From assembly GCA_000415185.1 (NCBI GenBank), contig KE351646.1, forward strand, positions 138,019 through 202,018: a stretch of DNA of 64,000 nt. The letters are read 5' to 3'. This document shows positions 7,789 through 16,114 of the stretch, in pieces (positions within the stretch are counted from its first letter, which is position 1; each line of letters begins with the position of its first letter). The notes below the pieces were generated by a model. The model saw only the letters and a list, made by a program, of their open reading frames with translations, was not told the origin of the DNA and made no database searches. The DNA is from Enterococcus faecalis 13-SD-W-01. Lineage in GTDB: Bacteria > Bacillota > Bacilli > Lactobacillales > Enterococcaceae. Made by a program: the position numbers and the translations under genes.

Positions 7789-9294
7789 ATGGCTGTTAGT
7801 TATAAAATCCAGAAAAAAGAAAATCAGTATTATTTTTTAGAGAATAATCAGCCTAAATTATTATTAGGTGGAGAAATACATAACTCATCCGCTTCAACGG
7901 CTGTTTCAATGGAGAAAAATGTTTGGCCGTTTGTAAAAGACATCGGCCTAAATACATTATTGATCCCTCTTTACTGGGAGGCTGTTGAAAAGAAGCCAGG
8001 AGAATTTTCCTTTGATTTGATTGATCACCATTTGGAAAGAGCTAAGACATATAACATAAAAGTGGTATTTCTATGGTTTGGTTTATGGAAAAATGGTTTA
8101 TCTACTTATGTTCCAAGCTGGGTGAAAGTAAATAGCAAAAAATATTTTCGCGTAATCAACGAAGAAAATAAAGCAATCAATTGCATCTCGCCGTTTTGCG
8201 AAGAGGCAGTCGAAGCAGATTGCAGAGCCTTAGCAGAAGTGGGAAGATATCTTAATAATCATCCGCTAAAAGAACAACTTTGCATGATGCAGATCCAGAA
8301 TGAAGTCGGCTGTCTGACAGCGAGAGATCATTCGCCCTCCGCGCAGAAAGCTTATACACAAGAACTGCCTGTAAAGATAAGAGAACTTTACCCAAATGCA
8401 ATCAAATGGAACGATTTATCTGATGAAGCGTTTATGGCAAACGCATTTAGTCGTGCAATAGACAAAATGGCAGCAACTGTAAAGAAACAGATCGATATCC
8501 CGTTATTCACAAATGCGTGGCTGCAAAAAGAGGGCAAAAAAGCTGGACAATATCCAAGTGGCGGACCTACTAAACATGTATTGGAAATCTGGCAGGCAAA
8601 CGCAGAGCATCTGGTTGCATTTGCACCAGACATCTACGAAGAAAACTATCAGGAAATCGTGGGAGATTATCAAAAAATCGATCAGCCGCTGCTGATTCCA
8701 GAAACCAGAAAAGATTTGAAATACATGTCGAACATCTTTTATGCGTTTGGTGAAAATGCTTTGCTATATTCGCCCTTCGGTATTGAAGATCTGGCGAAAA
8801 GCGAAGCAATGGTAGTGGATGAAGATCAAGAATTCTTGAAACAATTAGGGCTTGATCAAGCTGCCTTTGACCCTACAGGAAGCTTGCCATACTTAAAACG
8901 TTGTTATCAGCTCATGGCTGCTCTGGAACCAATTATTTGTGAAGAGAAAATAGTTTTGATTCCTTTCAAAAAAGAAAAAGACGCATTTTTTTCTTTCAAA
9001 GATCAGACGTACAATTTAACAGTGAAGTTTCTCAGTAAAGAAGGGACAGAACAATTGAATTCTGCTGGTTTCTTCTTTAAAAAGGAAAACGAATATTATT
9101 TTATAGGCAGTAATATAGCCATTTTTCATGAAGCATTGGATAAGTCAAAAACATCGGAAATCTTGAACTTAGAAGAAGGTACCTTTATTGAAGGGAAATG
9201 GCTTACTGAACGTGTGTTGAACGGAGATGAGCGCTACACACCGTATATAGGAAATATGCCTAAAATCATTAAGTTTTCACTTTATACCTATTAA
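7789..9294 (+). CDS. GH35/GH42-like beta-galactosidase-type glycoside hydrolase with C-terminal DUF5597-like domain
   Basis: Predicted cytosolic glycosidase; no signal peptide is present. A TIM-barrel of clan GH-A type is indicated by LLLGGEIHNSS near the N-terminus, LLIPLYWEAVEKKPGEFSFD, the acid/base Glu in MQIQNEVG (about residue 170) and a likely nucleophile Glu in LIPETR (about residue 305). The last 150 residues look like a beta-sandwich domain found in DUF5597 proteins. I start at the ATG at 7789, after GTGAGGGGA; an in-frame GTG 15 bases upstream would lie over that site. It stands alone between two terminators, with no transporter or regulator. Substrate is unknown. Confidence 0.82.
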   Translation: MAVSYKIQKKENQYYFLENNQPKLLLGGEIHNSSASTAVSMEKNVWPFVKDIGLNTLLIPLYWEAVEKKPGEFSFDLIDHHLERAKTYNIKVVFLWFGLWKNGLSTYVPSWVKVNSKKYFRVINEENKAINCISPFCEEAVEADCRALAEVGRYLNNHPLKEQLCMMQIQNEVGCLTARDHSPSAQKAYTQELPVKIRELYPNAIKWNDLSDEAFMANAFSRAIDKMAATVKKQIDIPLFTNAWLQKEGKKAGQYPSGGPTKHVLEIWQANAEHLVAFAPDIYEENYQEIVGDYQKIDQPLLIPETRKDLKYMSNIFYAFGENALLYSPFGIEDLAKSEAMVVDEDQEFLKQLGLDQAAFDPTGSLPYLKRCYQLMAALEPIICEEKIVLIPFKKEKDAFFSFKDQTYNLTVKFLSKEGTEQLNSAGFFFKKENEYYFIGSNIAIFHEALDKSKTSEILNLEEGTFIEGKWLTERVLNGDERYTPYIGNMPKIIKFSLYTY

Positions 9295-9301
9295 TATCCA
9301 T

Positions 9302-9345
9302 CTGCACGCAAATTCTATTTTTCAGAATTTGCGTGCAGATTTTTA
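9302..9345 (+). terminator. Strong terminator after the glycosidase
   Basis: CTGCACGCAAATTCT at 9302-9316 pairs perfectly with AGAATTTGCGTGCAG at 9324-9338 and is followed by a T run. It isolates the glycosidase from the EcsC-family gene. Confidence 0.92.
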
Positions 9346-9491
9346 CTTAGAGAGAACAGTTAGTGAAAAGCAGTCCATTTAATTAAATATAAGCGTTATG
9401 TTACACTTTGATTAAAGGATTTCTTTATTGCAGAGGTTTTCAAAGATAAGTTCTATAGATTTGTAAATAACTATGTAAGGGGAGTTTTAAG

Positions 9492-10199
9492 ATGGCGAAA
9501 GAAAAACGTTTTTGGAAAAAACGAAAAGAAGATAAAAATGTAGAAACAGAAGTCGACCAAAAAATACCAGAAGTAGAAAAGGAAGAAGCGTTCGATTCAT
9601 TTTTTGCTGAAGTAATGCAGAAGTTTCCTAAAAAAACAGCAGATATTTTGATGAAAACATTGGATACAACGCGAGGAAAAGCGGAAGAACTGCTGGGAGA
9701 AACGAGAGGGAAATTTGGGAAAGTATTCGAAGAGTTTTTAGCAGGTGTTGATGAAAAGACACGAAGAAAAGCACACCAGACGATCCATTTTGCTTCTTTG
9801 ACATCAGCGATCATCGGCTTTTCGCCAATCCCGTTTTCTGATGCTTTTTTATTGGTACCAGTTCAATTGACAATGATGTCTCGGCTCCATAAAGTTTTCG
9901 GGCGCTCTTGGTCAGAAAATCTAGGAAAAAATCTGACTAGAGAACTAGTTGTTGTTGGTCTGGGAAAAAGCGCAGTGGGCAATCTGGTTAAATTTATTCC
10001 TGTGGCAGGTACGGTTACTGGCGGGATGATCAATGCAACGGTTGCTGTAGCTATCACTGAGACGCTTGGATGGGTGACTGTCAAAATGTTGAATGACGGC
10101 GAAGATATTTTTGAAGAAGTGATGTCTTTCAAAGGTCAATTCAATACTTTGTTCAGAGCTTTACAACATTCAAAAAAAGTATCAGGTAAAAAGAAATAG
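9492..10199 (+). CDS. EcsC family protein
   Basis: Function unknown; the family is named from B. subtilis EcsC but its role is unclear. This 235-residue protein has a highly charged Lys/Glu N-terminal 40 residues, then helical segments RKAHQTIHFASLTSAIIG and SPIPFSDAFLLVPVQL, a Gly-rich hydrophobic stretch (VKFIPVAGTVTGGMINATV) and a basic C-terminus. The hydrophobic stretches could sit in the membrane. ATG at 9492 follows AAGGGGAG. It is monocistronic: a terminator precedes it and a non-coding stretch follows it. The ecsAB transporter genes are not adjacent. Confidence 0.8.
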   Translation: MAKEKRFWKKRKEDKNVETEVDQKIPEVEKEEAFDSFFAEVMQKFPKKTADILMKTLDTTRGKAEELLGETRGKFGKVFEEFLAGVDEKTRRKAHQTIHFASLTSAIIGFSPIPFSDAFLLVPVQLTMMSRLHKVFGRSWSENLGKNLTRELVVVGLGKSAVGNLVKFIPVAGTVTGGMINATVAVAITETLGWVTVKMLNDGEDIFEEVMSFKGQFNTLFRALQHSKKVSGKKK

Positions 10200-10374
10200 A
10201 GAATGGCCTAAATCTGTGCATTTTTACACACATTTAAAGTTTCTTAACTATTTCCTAAAAAAAAGCAAGATTTAAATCACAGATTCTTCACATTTAGCTT
10301 TTATTATATATGTATACCAACCAACAACCCTATAATACTTTTTCATTTTTACTCCTCAAGTAAAAATAACTCCT

Positions 10375-10405
10375 GAACCGCGGCCACCCACCGCGGTTCT
10401 TTTTG
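10375..10405 (+). terminator. Rho-independent terminator
   Basis: GAACCGCGG at 10375-10383 and CCGCGGTTC at 10391-10399 form a perfect 9-bp stem with a 7-base loop, followed by TCTTTTT. Confidence 0.9.
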
Positions 10406-10435
10406 TTTGCATACAAAAGAAGGAAAAAGAAAAGA

Positions 10436-10468
10436 AGCCGCAAGACGATGTATCGTCTTGCGGCTTTT
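10436..10468. terminator. Bidirectional terminator
   Basis: AGCCGCAAGACGAT and ATCGTCTTGCGGCT are perfectly complementary around a two-base loop, with A residues before and T residues after. It can end transcription from the EcsC side and from the ABC-F gene on the minus strand. Confidence 0.88.
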
Positions 10469-10555
10469 AAAGAGGTATTTCACATTTAGGTCACTTAACT
10501 CATTTTTGTCGGAAATAGGTCAGATTTTCTTAAAATGCGGCAATCTATTTTATAA

Positions 10556-10777
10556 AAATCTTCTTTAATGCTTGGAGCTGAACAGCGAGCTCACGACCTC
10601 CGCAAACGGTGTTCGCAAAGCTGACTTTCGGCATTAAGCTTTTCAAATTGAAAATATAGAAAGCTATTTCCAATTTGAAAAGAGTCTTAATGCTGTGAAA
10701 CACGAAGAATGAAAGGATTCGATGTTGAACAGTACCTACTTGGTACTCAGGACAAAACGCTTTTTTCACAACCTCTA
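10556..10777 (-). repeat. Intergenic repeat element, copy B (long form plus partial second head)
   Basis: On the minus strand it begins at the TAG stop of the ABC-F gene: AGAGGTTGTGAAAAAAGCG, then a middle block with GTACCAAGTAGGTAC and CGAATCCTTTCATTCTTCGTG, then a hairpin at 10631-10693. Outer arms are GCATTAAG and CTTAATGC, inner arms TTTTCAAATTG and CAATTTGAAAA. A tail (GCGAACACCGTTTGC) leads into GAGGTCGTGAGCTCGCTG, which resembles the element head again, so a degenerate second copy follows in tandem. The left boundary is approximate. Confidence 0.82.
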
Positions 10778-12715
10778 GCTTTCATATTCTTCCAATTCCA
10801 AACTCAGCTCTTCCCATTCGGCTAGTTTTTCTTCTTGATCTTGACGCGCTGTTTCTAGTGCTTGATTCAACTCATTCAATTGGACATGATCGTCCAGAAC
10901 GGCTGGATCTACCATTTTTTGTTCCAGTTGTCCGATCGTTTCATCTAATTTTGCCATGTCTTCTTCGACTTGTGTGATTTTACGTGAGAGGCTGCGAATG
11001 ATTTTTTGCTGTTCTTTATTCAAATAGAAGTCTTTTTTATTGGCTGAAGCAGCAGTCTCTGGTTTTGTTTCGTCTTTTTCAGCAAGTAATTCGGCTAGTT
11101 CTTCTTCTTCCTGTTTCTTTTCTAAATAGTAGTCGTAATCGCCTAGGTAAACTTTACTTCCATTCTCTGAAAGTTCAATGACTTTTGTTGCGATCCGATT
11201 GATGAAATAACGGTCGTGAGAAACAAAAAGCAGTGTACCTTCATAGTCGATCAGTGCATTTTCCAGTACTTCTTTGCTATCGATATCCAGATGGTTCGTT
11301 GGTTCATCCAAAATCAAGAAGTTTTCTTTGTTCATCGCTAATTTTGCAAGAGCGACACGGGCTTTTTCGCCGCCGCTTAAAAGCGGGATCGTTTTTTCGA
11401 CATCTTCACCTGAGAATAGAAAAGCACCTAATGCACTGCGGATCTCTTTTTCGGGAGTGGTCGGATGTTCATCCCAAAGTTCTGCGAGAATCGTTTTATT
11501 GGTGTGCAAATCGGCTTGTCCTTGGTCATAATAACCGATTGAGACATTGGTACCGATTGTTTCTTTTCCGCGGATAAAGGGCAGTTTATGGATCAAAGAT
11601 TTCAATAAAGTAGACTTGCCAATGCCGTTCGGTCCTACAAGTGCTACGGCTTCGCGTTTTCGGATGTCAAGATTGATTGGCTCGGCTAGAACCGTGTTAT
11701 CGTAGCCGATTGCCGCATCTTCAAGCTGCAAGACCACATTTCCGGAAGGTTTTTCGATATCAAATAAGAAGTTTGCCTGCTTTTCGCTTCCTTGCGGCCG
11801 ATCCATCCGATCCATTTTTTCCAACGCTTTTCGGCGGCTTTGCGCACGCTTGGTCGTAGAGGCGCGTGCGAGATTTCGAGCGACGAAATCTTCTAATTTG
11901 TGGATTTCAGTTTGCTGTTTTTCGTAAGCTTTCCATTCACTGGCAAGCTGTTCAGCTTTCATATCCAGATATTTTGAATAGTTTCCTTTATAGTGGCGCA
12001 TTTTTTGACGGCTAAGTTCGTAGACTTCAGTGACGACTTTATCTAAGAAATACCGGTCATGAGAAACGATCAATAATGCACCGTTGTAATTTTGAAGATA
12101 GTTTTCCAGCCATGAAAGAGTCTCGATATCCAAGTGGTTAGTGGGCTCATCCAGGATCAAGATATCTGGTCTTTGAAGCAGCATGCGTGCTAAAGCAAGG
12201 CGTGTTTTCTGACCGCCAGATAAAGTATCTATTTTTTTATCATAAAATGAAGCATCAAATTTAAACCCGTGCAAAACAGAACGAATCTCGTTTTCGTAGC
12301 CATAGCCGTTTTTTTCAGCAAAGGTATGCTGCAGACGGTCATATTCTTTTAAAACAGAATCATAGGCAGCTGTCTCTGGTGTTCCTTCGCTGATAAGAAT
12401 CTCTAGTTCCCGCATTCTTCGTTCCATTTTTTGGACTTCTTCAAATGCTTTCAGCATCTCGTTCCAAATCGTCTCAGAGGAATCTAAGCCTGTATCTTGG
12501 GCAAGGTAGCCTAACGTTGTCTGTTTATTTTTTGCTAATGTTCCTTCATCAGGTGATTCCAGCCCTGCAAGGATTTTTAATAATGTCGATTTCCCAGCGC
12601 CGTTTCTGCCGACTAAAGCAATTCGGGAGCCGGTACTGATTTCTAAATGGATATTTTTAAATAAAATGTCTGCCCCAAAGTGACGGGCGACTTGGTTCGC
12701 TTGTAATAAAATCAT
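10775..12715 (-). CDS. ydiF: ABC-F family ATPase (YdiF-like ribosome-associated type)
   Basis: Soluble protein with two ABC domains and no membrane part; ABC-F proteins act on the ribosome. Domain 1: Walker A ALVGRNGAGKST, signature LSGGQKTRLALAR, Walker B ILILDEPTNHLD. Linker of charged helices around residues 240-320. Domain 2: ALVGPNGIGKST, LLSGGEKARVALAK, FLILDEPTNHLD. Residues 540-646 are Glu/Lys-rich coiled coil, the C-terminal extension of the YdiF group. Length is 646. ATG at 12715 follows AGAGGA. It is divergent from rex, as ydiF and rex are close in Bacillus. No sign of antibiotic-resistance subtype, though that cannot be excluded. Confidence 0.92.
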   Translation of the reverse strand: MILLQANQVARHFGADILFKNIHLEISTGSRIALVGRNGAGKSTLLKILAGLESPDEGTLAKNKQTTLGYLAQDTGLDSSETIWNEMLKAFEEVQKMERRMRELEILISEGTPETAAYDSVLKEYDRLQHTFAEKNGYGYENEIRSVLHGFKFDASFYDKKIDTLSGGQKTRLALARMLLQRPDILILDEPTNHLDIETLSWLENYLQNYNGALLIVSHDRYFLDKVVTEVYELSRQKMRHYKGNYSKYLDMKAEQLASEWKAYEKQQTEIHKLEDFVARNLARASTTKRAQSRRKALEKMDRMDRPQGSEKQANFLFDIEKPSGNVVLQLEDAAIGYDNTVLAEPINLDIRKREAVALVGPNGIGKSTLLKSLIHKLPFIRGKETIGTNVSIGYYDQGQADLHTNKTILAELWDEHPTTPEKEIRSALGAFLFSGEDVEKTIPLLSGGEKARVALAKLAMNKENFLILDEPTNHLDIDSKEVLENALIDYEGTLLFVSHDRYFINRIATKVIELSENGSKVYLGDYDYYLEKKQEEEELAELLAEKDETKPETAASANKKDFYLNKEQQKIIRSLSRKITQVEEDMAKLDETIGQLEQKMVDPAVLDDHVQLNELNQALETARQDQEEKLAEWEELSLELEEYES

Positions 12716-12733
12716 CGAATCCTCTTTTCTACT

Positions 12734-12751
12734 TTGTGAATTCTTTCAACA
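12734..12751. promoter_or_regulatory. Rex-box-like sequence between ydiF-like gene and rex
   Basis: TTGTGAATTCTTTCAACA matches the Firmicute Rex operator TTGTGAA-N4-TTCACAA at 16 of 18 positions by eye. It lies in the 5' leader of the minus-strand ABC-F gene and about 320 bp from rex. The mismatches are in the right half-site, so binding is uncertain. Confidence 0.35.
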
Positions 12752-12803
12752 CAAAAACACTTTTTCCCTTGTAGTTTATCATAATTTCCTTTATACTGCG
12801 AGA

Positions 12804-13047
12804 TTCAAGAAGCTGTTCAAGAATGAGGAAAGAATAAAAATTCACAATATCCAAGCAATGAAATTGATTTTTTCCTATGTTTTTTGCTATGATGAGTCAA
12901 TAGAAAGATAGAAGCTGCTTGCAATCTCCAGTATGGATTGTACTTGGAATGTCTGTTTTGCAGCTTTTCGGTAAGTGCTTCGGTTTTTAGAAAATCGAAT
13001 TGGATGCAGGAAATTGGTATACTTGAGATTGCAAACAGCTTCTTGAA
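12804..13047. repeat. Nested inverted repeat upstream of rex
   Basis: TTCAAGAAGCTGTT at 12804-12817 is the exact reverse complement of 13034-13047. A second left arm at 12911-12934 (GAAGCTGCTTGCAATCTC...) pairs with 13018-13041 over 24 bases with two mismatches. Thus one right arm has two alternative partners. The unit is non-coding, about 244 bp long, and could be a MITE-like element or a rex leader structure. TGCTATGAT (extended -10, box at about 12889-12894, TTGATT upstream) and TGGTATACT at 13015-13023 are possible promoter boxes inside it. Confidence 0.65.
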
Positions 13048-13068
13048 CAGGAAAATGGAGGTAAAAAA

Positions 13069-13716
13069 TTGAAAGATCATATGATTCCTAAAGCGACTGC
13101 TAAACGTTTGCCTTTGTATTATCGCTATTTGAGAATTTTAAATAATGCCGGAAAGAAAAAAGTTTCTTCTACCGAGTTAAGTGAAGCGGTCCAAGTAGAC
13201 AGCGCAACAATCCGTCGTGATTTTTCTTATTTTGGTGAATTAGGAAAACGCGGCTATGGTTATGATGTTGAAAACTTGATGAACTTTTTCGCAAAAACAT
13301 TGAATGATGATCAGCTGACAAATGTTGCTTTGATCGGGGTAGGGAATTTGGGCAGTGCGCTGCTGAAATATAAATTCCACCAAAGCAATAGTATACGTGT
13401 AAGTTGTGCATTTGATGTGAATGAAGATATCGTTGGAAGGATCGTAGACGGTATTCCTGTTTATCCGATGGAAGATATGACAGAGCAAATCAAGATCCAA
13501 CAAATCGAAGTAGCGATTTTAGCAATCCCTTCAAACAAGGCACAAGATGTTGTCAATGAATTAACAGAAGCTGGGGTAAAAGGAATCTTGAACTTTACTT
13601 CTGCGCGTCTGACTGCGTCAAATGATGTTTTGATCCAAAATGTCGATTTGACAAATGAATTGCAGACACTGATCTACTTCTTGCATTCAGATACGCCAAT
13701 TGGTACCGAAGAATAA
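13069..13716 (+). CDS. rex: Redox-sensing transcriptional repressor Rex
   Basis: DNA-binding repressor that responds to the NADH/NAD+ ratio and controls fermentative genes. Residues about 1-85 form the winged helix (PLYYRYLRILNNAG, then VDSATIRRDFSYFGELGKRG); VALIGVGNLGSALL (near residue 87) is the NAD(H)-binding Rossmann motif; the C-terminal domain-swapped helix ends in LQTLIYFLHS. Length is 215. I take TTG at 13069 as start because GGAGG lies 7 bases upstream; the first ATG, four codons on, is poorly spaced. A nested inverted repeat lies just upstream. Monocistronic with a terminator after it. Confidence 0.95.
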   Translation: MKDHMIPKATAKRLPLYYRYLRILNNAGKKKVSSTELSEAVQVDSATIRRDFSYFGELGKRGYGYDVENLMNFFAKTLNDDQLTNVALIGVGNLGSALLKYKFHQSNSIRVSCAFDVNEDIVGRIVDGIPVYPMEDMTEQIKIQQIEVAILAIPSNKAQDVVNELTEAGVKGILNFTSARLTASNDVLIQNVDLTNELQTLIYFLHSDTPIGTEE

Positions 13717-13723
13717 ATACGAT

Positions 13724-13765
13724 AAAAAAACTCTGGAAAGCATAAAAAGCATTCCAGAGTTTTTG
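13724..13765. terminator. Bidirectional terminator between rex and the thioredoxin-like gene
   Basis: ACTCTGGAA and TTCCAGAGT form a stem at 13730-13760 with A residues before and T residues after, serving both convergent genes. Confidence 0.9.
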
Positions 13766-13785
13766 CGTAAATATATAAAAAGCGG

Positions 13786-14133
13786 TTATTTGAATAAATC
13801 TTCGTAAGCAATAACAGATTCTTCTTCAGTGAGTTGATCCAACATCGTTTTGAGTTTCTCAAAATCGATAAAACGAGCTTGCCGCAGTACTTCCTTTCCT
13901 TGATTAAAGACTAGGACGGCTGGAGCAGTCAACACTTCAAAACGGCTGGCAACTTCTGGTGTTTCTGTTGCATCGAAGTGATAGGCAGGCATGTCATAAG
14001 CTTCCAGCATTTTCTCTACTTTTGGAAGAACCGCATGGCAGACTGTACAATTTTGCGTTGATATGTAAATAAGGACATTCTTTTGCTCCTGGATTGCTGT
14101 AAGAGCTTCAGGTAAGTTCGTTGTTTTTTTCAT
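13786..14133 (-). CDS. Thioredoxin-like family protein
   Basis: Small cytosolic thiol-disulfide protein of 115 residues with a thioredoxin fold. The active site is CTVC, preceded by VLIYISTQN (residues about 20-28); the cis-Pro region is LTAPAVLVFNQGKEV. The dipeptide between the cysteines is not the GP of classical thioredoxin, so reduction potential and partners probably differ. The ATG at 14133 follows GGAAGA; the longer reading frame upstream has no ribosome site. It stands alone, convergent with rex. Its function is not known from sequence; the true trxA lies at 53165. Confidence 0.88.
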   Translation of the reverse strand: MKKTTNLPEALTAIQEQKNVLIYISTQNCTVCHAVLPKVEKMLEAYDMPAYHFDATETPEVASRFEVLTAPAVLVFNQGKEVLRQARFIDFEKLKTMLDQLTEEESVIAYEDLFK

Positions 14134-14306
14134 ACAGATCTTCCTTTCTTTTTCTTGTCTAATGTAGTGTGGGGAAACGGAAAAGTCAATCAAATTGCTT
14201 TCCATTCTATAAAACAAAGATAAATAAAACTAAGTGCTCTTGTACTTTTTATGAAAAAAGCGTATATTTATTTGGCAATTTAAGTTGAGTAGTAAGGAGA
14301 GAATCC

Positions 14307-15224
14307 ATGTTTTCTTTTATTCCAGATTCTGTACTGCAAATGAGTACGATTTTTTTATCTATTGTTATTGAAGCATTACCGTTTGTTTTGCTGGGGTGTA
14401 TCATCTCAGGCGCACTGCAAGTTTATTTGACTCCCGAGCGTGTTCAGAAATGGCTGCCGAAAAATCGCGTTTTATCTATATTGATGGGGTCGGTGTTAGG
14501 CTTTTTCTTTCCTTCTTGCGAATGCGGGATCGTGCCGATCGTGCATCAATTTGTCAAAAAAGGAGTACCTGTCCATACGGCATTCTCCTTTATGCTGACG
14601 GCGCCTATTATTAATCCTATCGTTATTTTTTCAACATTTATCGCTTTTGGAAATTCATTCAAAATGGCTTTTTTACGGGTATTAGGCAGTTTTGTTATCG
14701 CGATGATCGTTGGGCTTTGGTTAGCTTATTTCCAAAAAGAATCTGTATTGAAAGAGAAGCTTCCAACAACTGCGGCTTCTCATAAACACACGCATCATCA
14801 TTCTCACGAGCATGTGGAGAAAAGAAATGTTTTCCAGCAAATCAGACATTTATTGACACATGCGGTGGATGAATTTTTTGATACAGGTCGTTATTTGATT
14901 ATCGGTGGGCTGATTGCAGCAAGTATGCAGACCTACTTGCCGACACGAGTGATGTTAACGCTAGGTTCAACAAAACTGTTAGCTATCGTTATTATGCTGG
15001 TGCTTGCATTTACGATGTCGTTATGTTCTGAAGCAGATGCTTTTATCGGCTCTTCATTGATGAGTTTGTTTGGCACAGCGCCAGTTGTGGCATTCTTGGT
15101 TTTTGGTCCGATGGTAGATATCAAGAACTTATTGATGATGAAACGATATTTCAATACTCGGTTCGTTGTATCTTTTGTTGTGATCGTTGCTGTCAGTGTG
15201 ATGGGCTACGCATTTTTGATTTAA
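14307..15224 (+). CDS. UPF0718 family permease (YcgR-like)
   Basis: Integral membrane protein of 305 residues with about eight segments in two halves. PSCECGIVPIV near residue 70 is the conserved Cys-containing motif of the family (DUF318), and SLCSEADAFIGSS in the second half mirrors it. The loop between halves is rich in His (HKHTHHHSHEHVEK, about residues 160-173), suggesting metal contact. It pairs with the next gene 14 bp downstream, an arrangement conserved in Firmicutes as ycgR-ycgQ. Substrate is unknown; metal or metal-complex transport is inference. ATG at 14307 follows AAGGAGAG. Confidence 0.85.
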   Translation: MFSFIPDSVLQMSTIFLSIVIEALPFVLLGCIISGALQVYLTPERVQKWLPKNRVLSILMGSVLGFFFPSCECGIVPIVHQFVKKGVPVHTAFSFMLTAPIINPIVIFSTFIAFGNSFKMAFLRVLGSFVIAMIVGLWLAYFQKESVLKEKLPTTAASHKHTHHHSHEHVEKRNVFQQIRHLLTHAVDEFFDTGRYLIIGGLIAASMQTYLPTRVMLTLGSTKLLAIVIMLVLAFTMSLCSEADAFIGSSLMSLFGTAPVVAFLVFGPMVDIKNLLMMKRYFNTRFVVSFVVIVAVSVMGYAFLI

Positions 15225-15237
15225 GGAGGGGAACAGC

Positions 15238-16068
15238 ATGATTCGTTTTTTGATATTATCTGGTTATTTTGAATTGATGATGTACCTTCAAGTTTCCGGA
15301 AAATTAGATCAGTATATCAATATCCATTATCGTTATTTGGCTATATTATCGATGGGGCTGTCTCTTCTTTTAGCGCTGGTCCAGTTATACAATTGGGTCA
15401 AAAATGATGCTGAAGATCATGACCATGAAGGCCACGAACATTCATTGAACAAACCGTATCAGCGAGTGATTGCCTACGTTTTGCTGTCATTTCCTATTAT
15501 AGTAGGGATATTGTTTCCGACGGTTAGTTTGGATACAACGATCGTAGAGGCAAAGGGATTCAATTTTCCAGTAAGTAAAGAATCCGTTGGCGACCCAGAA
15601 ATACAGACGCAATATTTGAAACCAGATACCAGCATTTATTACAATAAATCAGATTATTTGGACCAAATGGATGACTTGAAAGAAAAATATGGGGATAAAA
15701 AGACGCTTGCTATTACAGATGACAATTATTTGGAGATCATGGAACTGATCTATAATTACCCAAGTGAATTTTTAGGTAAAAAGATCTCATATGACGGGTT
15801 TATTTATCAGGCGGATACTGAAGGAGCGAAAGACACTTTCCTTTTCCGTTTTGGGATCATCCATTGTGTAGCCGATTCTGGGGTATTCGGTTTATTGACC
15901 CATCTGCCGGAAAATATCCAGGTGAAAAATGATCAATGGTACCATATCGAAGGCGTTATCCAGACAGAATATTATGCGCCGTTCAAACGAGAAGTTCCTT
16001 CCGTAGCAGTAGAACAGGCGAAAAAAATCGATGCACCGGCAAACCAATATGTGTATCGTTCCTTTTAG
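15238..16068 (+). CDS. TIGR03943 family membrane protein (YcgQ-like), partner of the upstream permease
   Basis: 276 residues: two N-terminal membrane segments, a His/Asp-rich loop (DHDHEGHEH, about residues 61-69), a third and perhaps fourth segment (VIAYVLLSFPIIVGILFP), then an extracellular domain of about 160 residues with FRFGIIHCVADSG and the late WYHIEGVIQTEYY. The family is always found beside UPF0718 permeases, so it is taken as the second subunit. AAGGAGGGG precedes the ATG at 15238. The terminator after it ends the two-gene operon. No substrate is known. Confidence 0.85.
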   Translation: MIRFLILSGYFELMMYLQVSGKLDQYINIHYRYLAILSMGLSLLLALVQLYNWVKNDAEDHDHEGHEHSLNKPYQRVIAYVLLSFPIIVGILFPTVSLDTTIVEAKGFNFPVSKESVGDPEIQTQYLKPDTSIYYNKSDYLDQMDDLKEKYGDKKTLAITDDNYLEIMELIYNYPSEFLGKKISYDGFIYQADTEGAKDTFLFRFGIIHCVADSGVFGLLTHLPENIQVKNDQWYHIEGVIQTEYYAPFKREVPSVAVEQAKKIDAPANQYVYRSF

Positions 16069-16079
16069 ATAAACAAAAG

Positions 16080-16113
16080 ACCAGCACACAGATTTTCTGC
16101 GTGCTGGTTTATT
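16080..16113. terminator. Bidirectional terminator
   Basis: ACCAGCAC and GTGCTGGT form a stem with an inner CAG/CTG pairing and T residues at the end on the plus strand. It separates convergent operons. Confidence 0.82.
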
Positions 16114-16114
16114 T

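Larger units (their letters stand above)
10200..10555. other. Non-coding stretch between convergent genes, possible small RNA
   Basis: No credible ORF. It contains TATAAT at 10331-10336, an A/T hairpin TTTTTACT with AGTAAAAA at about 10347-10366, a GC-rich terminator at 10375-10405 and a second perfect bidirectional terminator at 10436-10468. A transcript from the TATAAT box to the first terminator would be about 60 nt. I see no good -35 box, so an RNA gene is only a possibility; the first terminator could simply serve the EcsC-family gene. Confidence 0.35.

Noticed and set aside
10545-10769. 74-codon frame on the minus strand after the ABC-F gene
   Set aside because: It lies wholly within repeat copy B and reads through its hairpin; composition is not protein-like.
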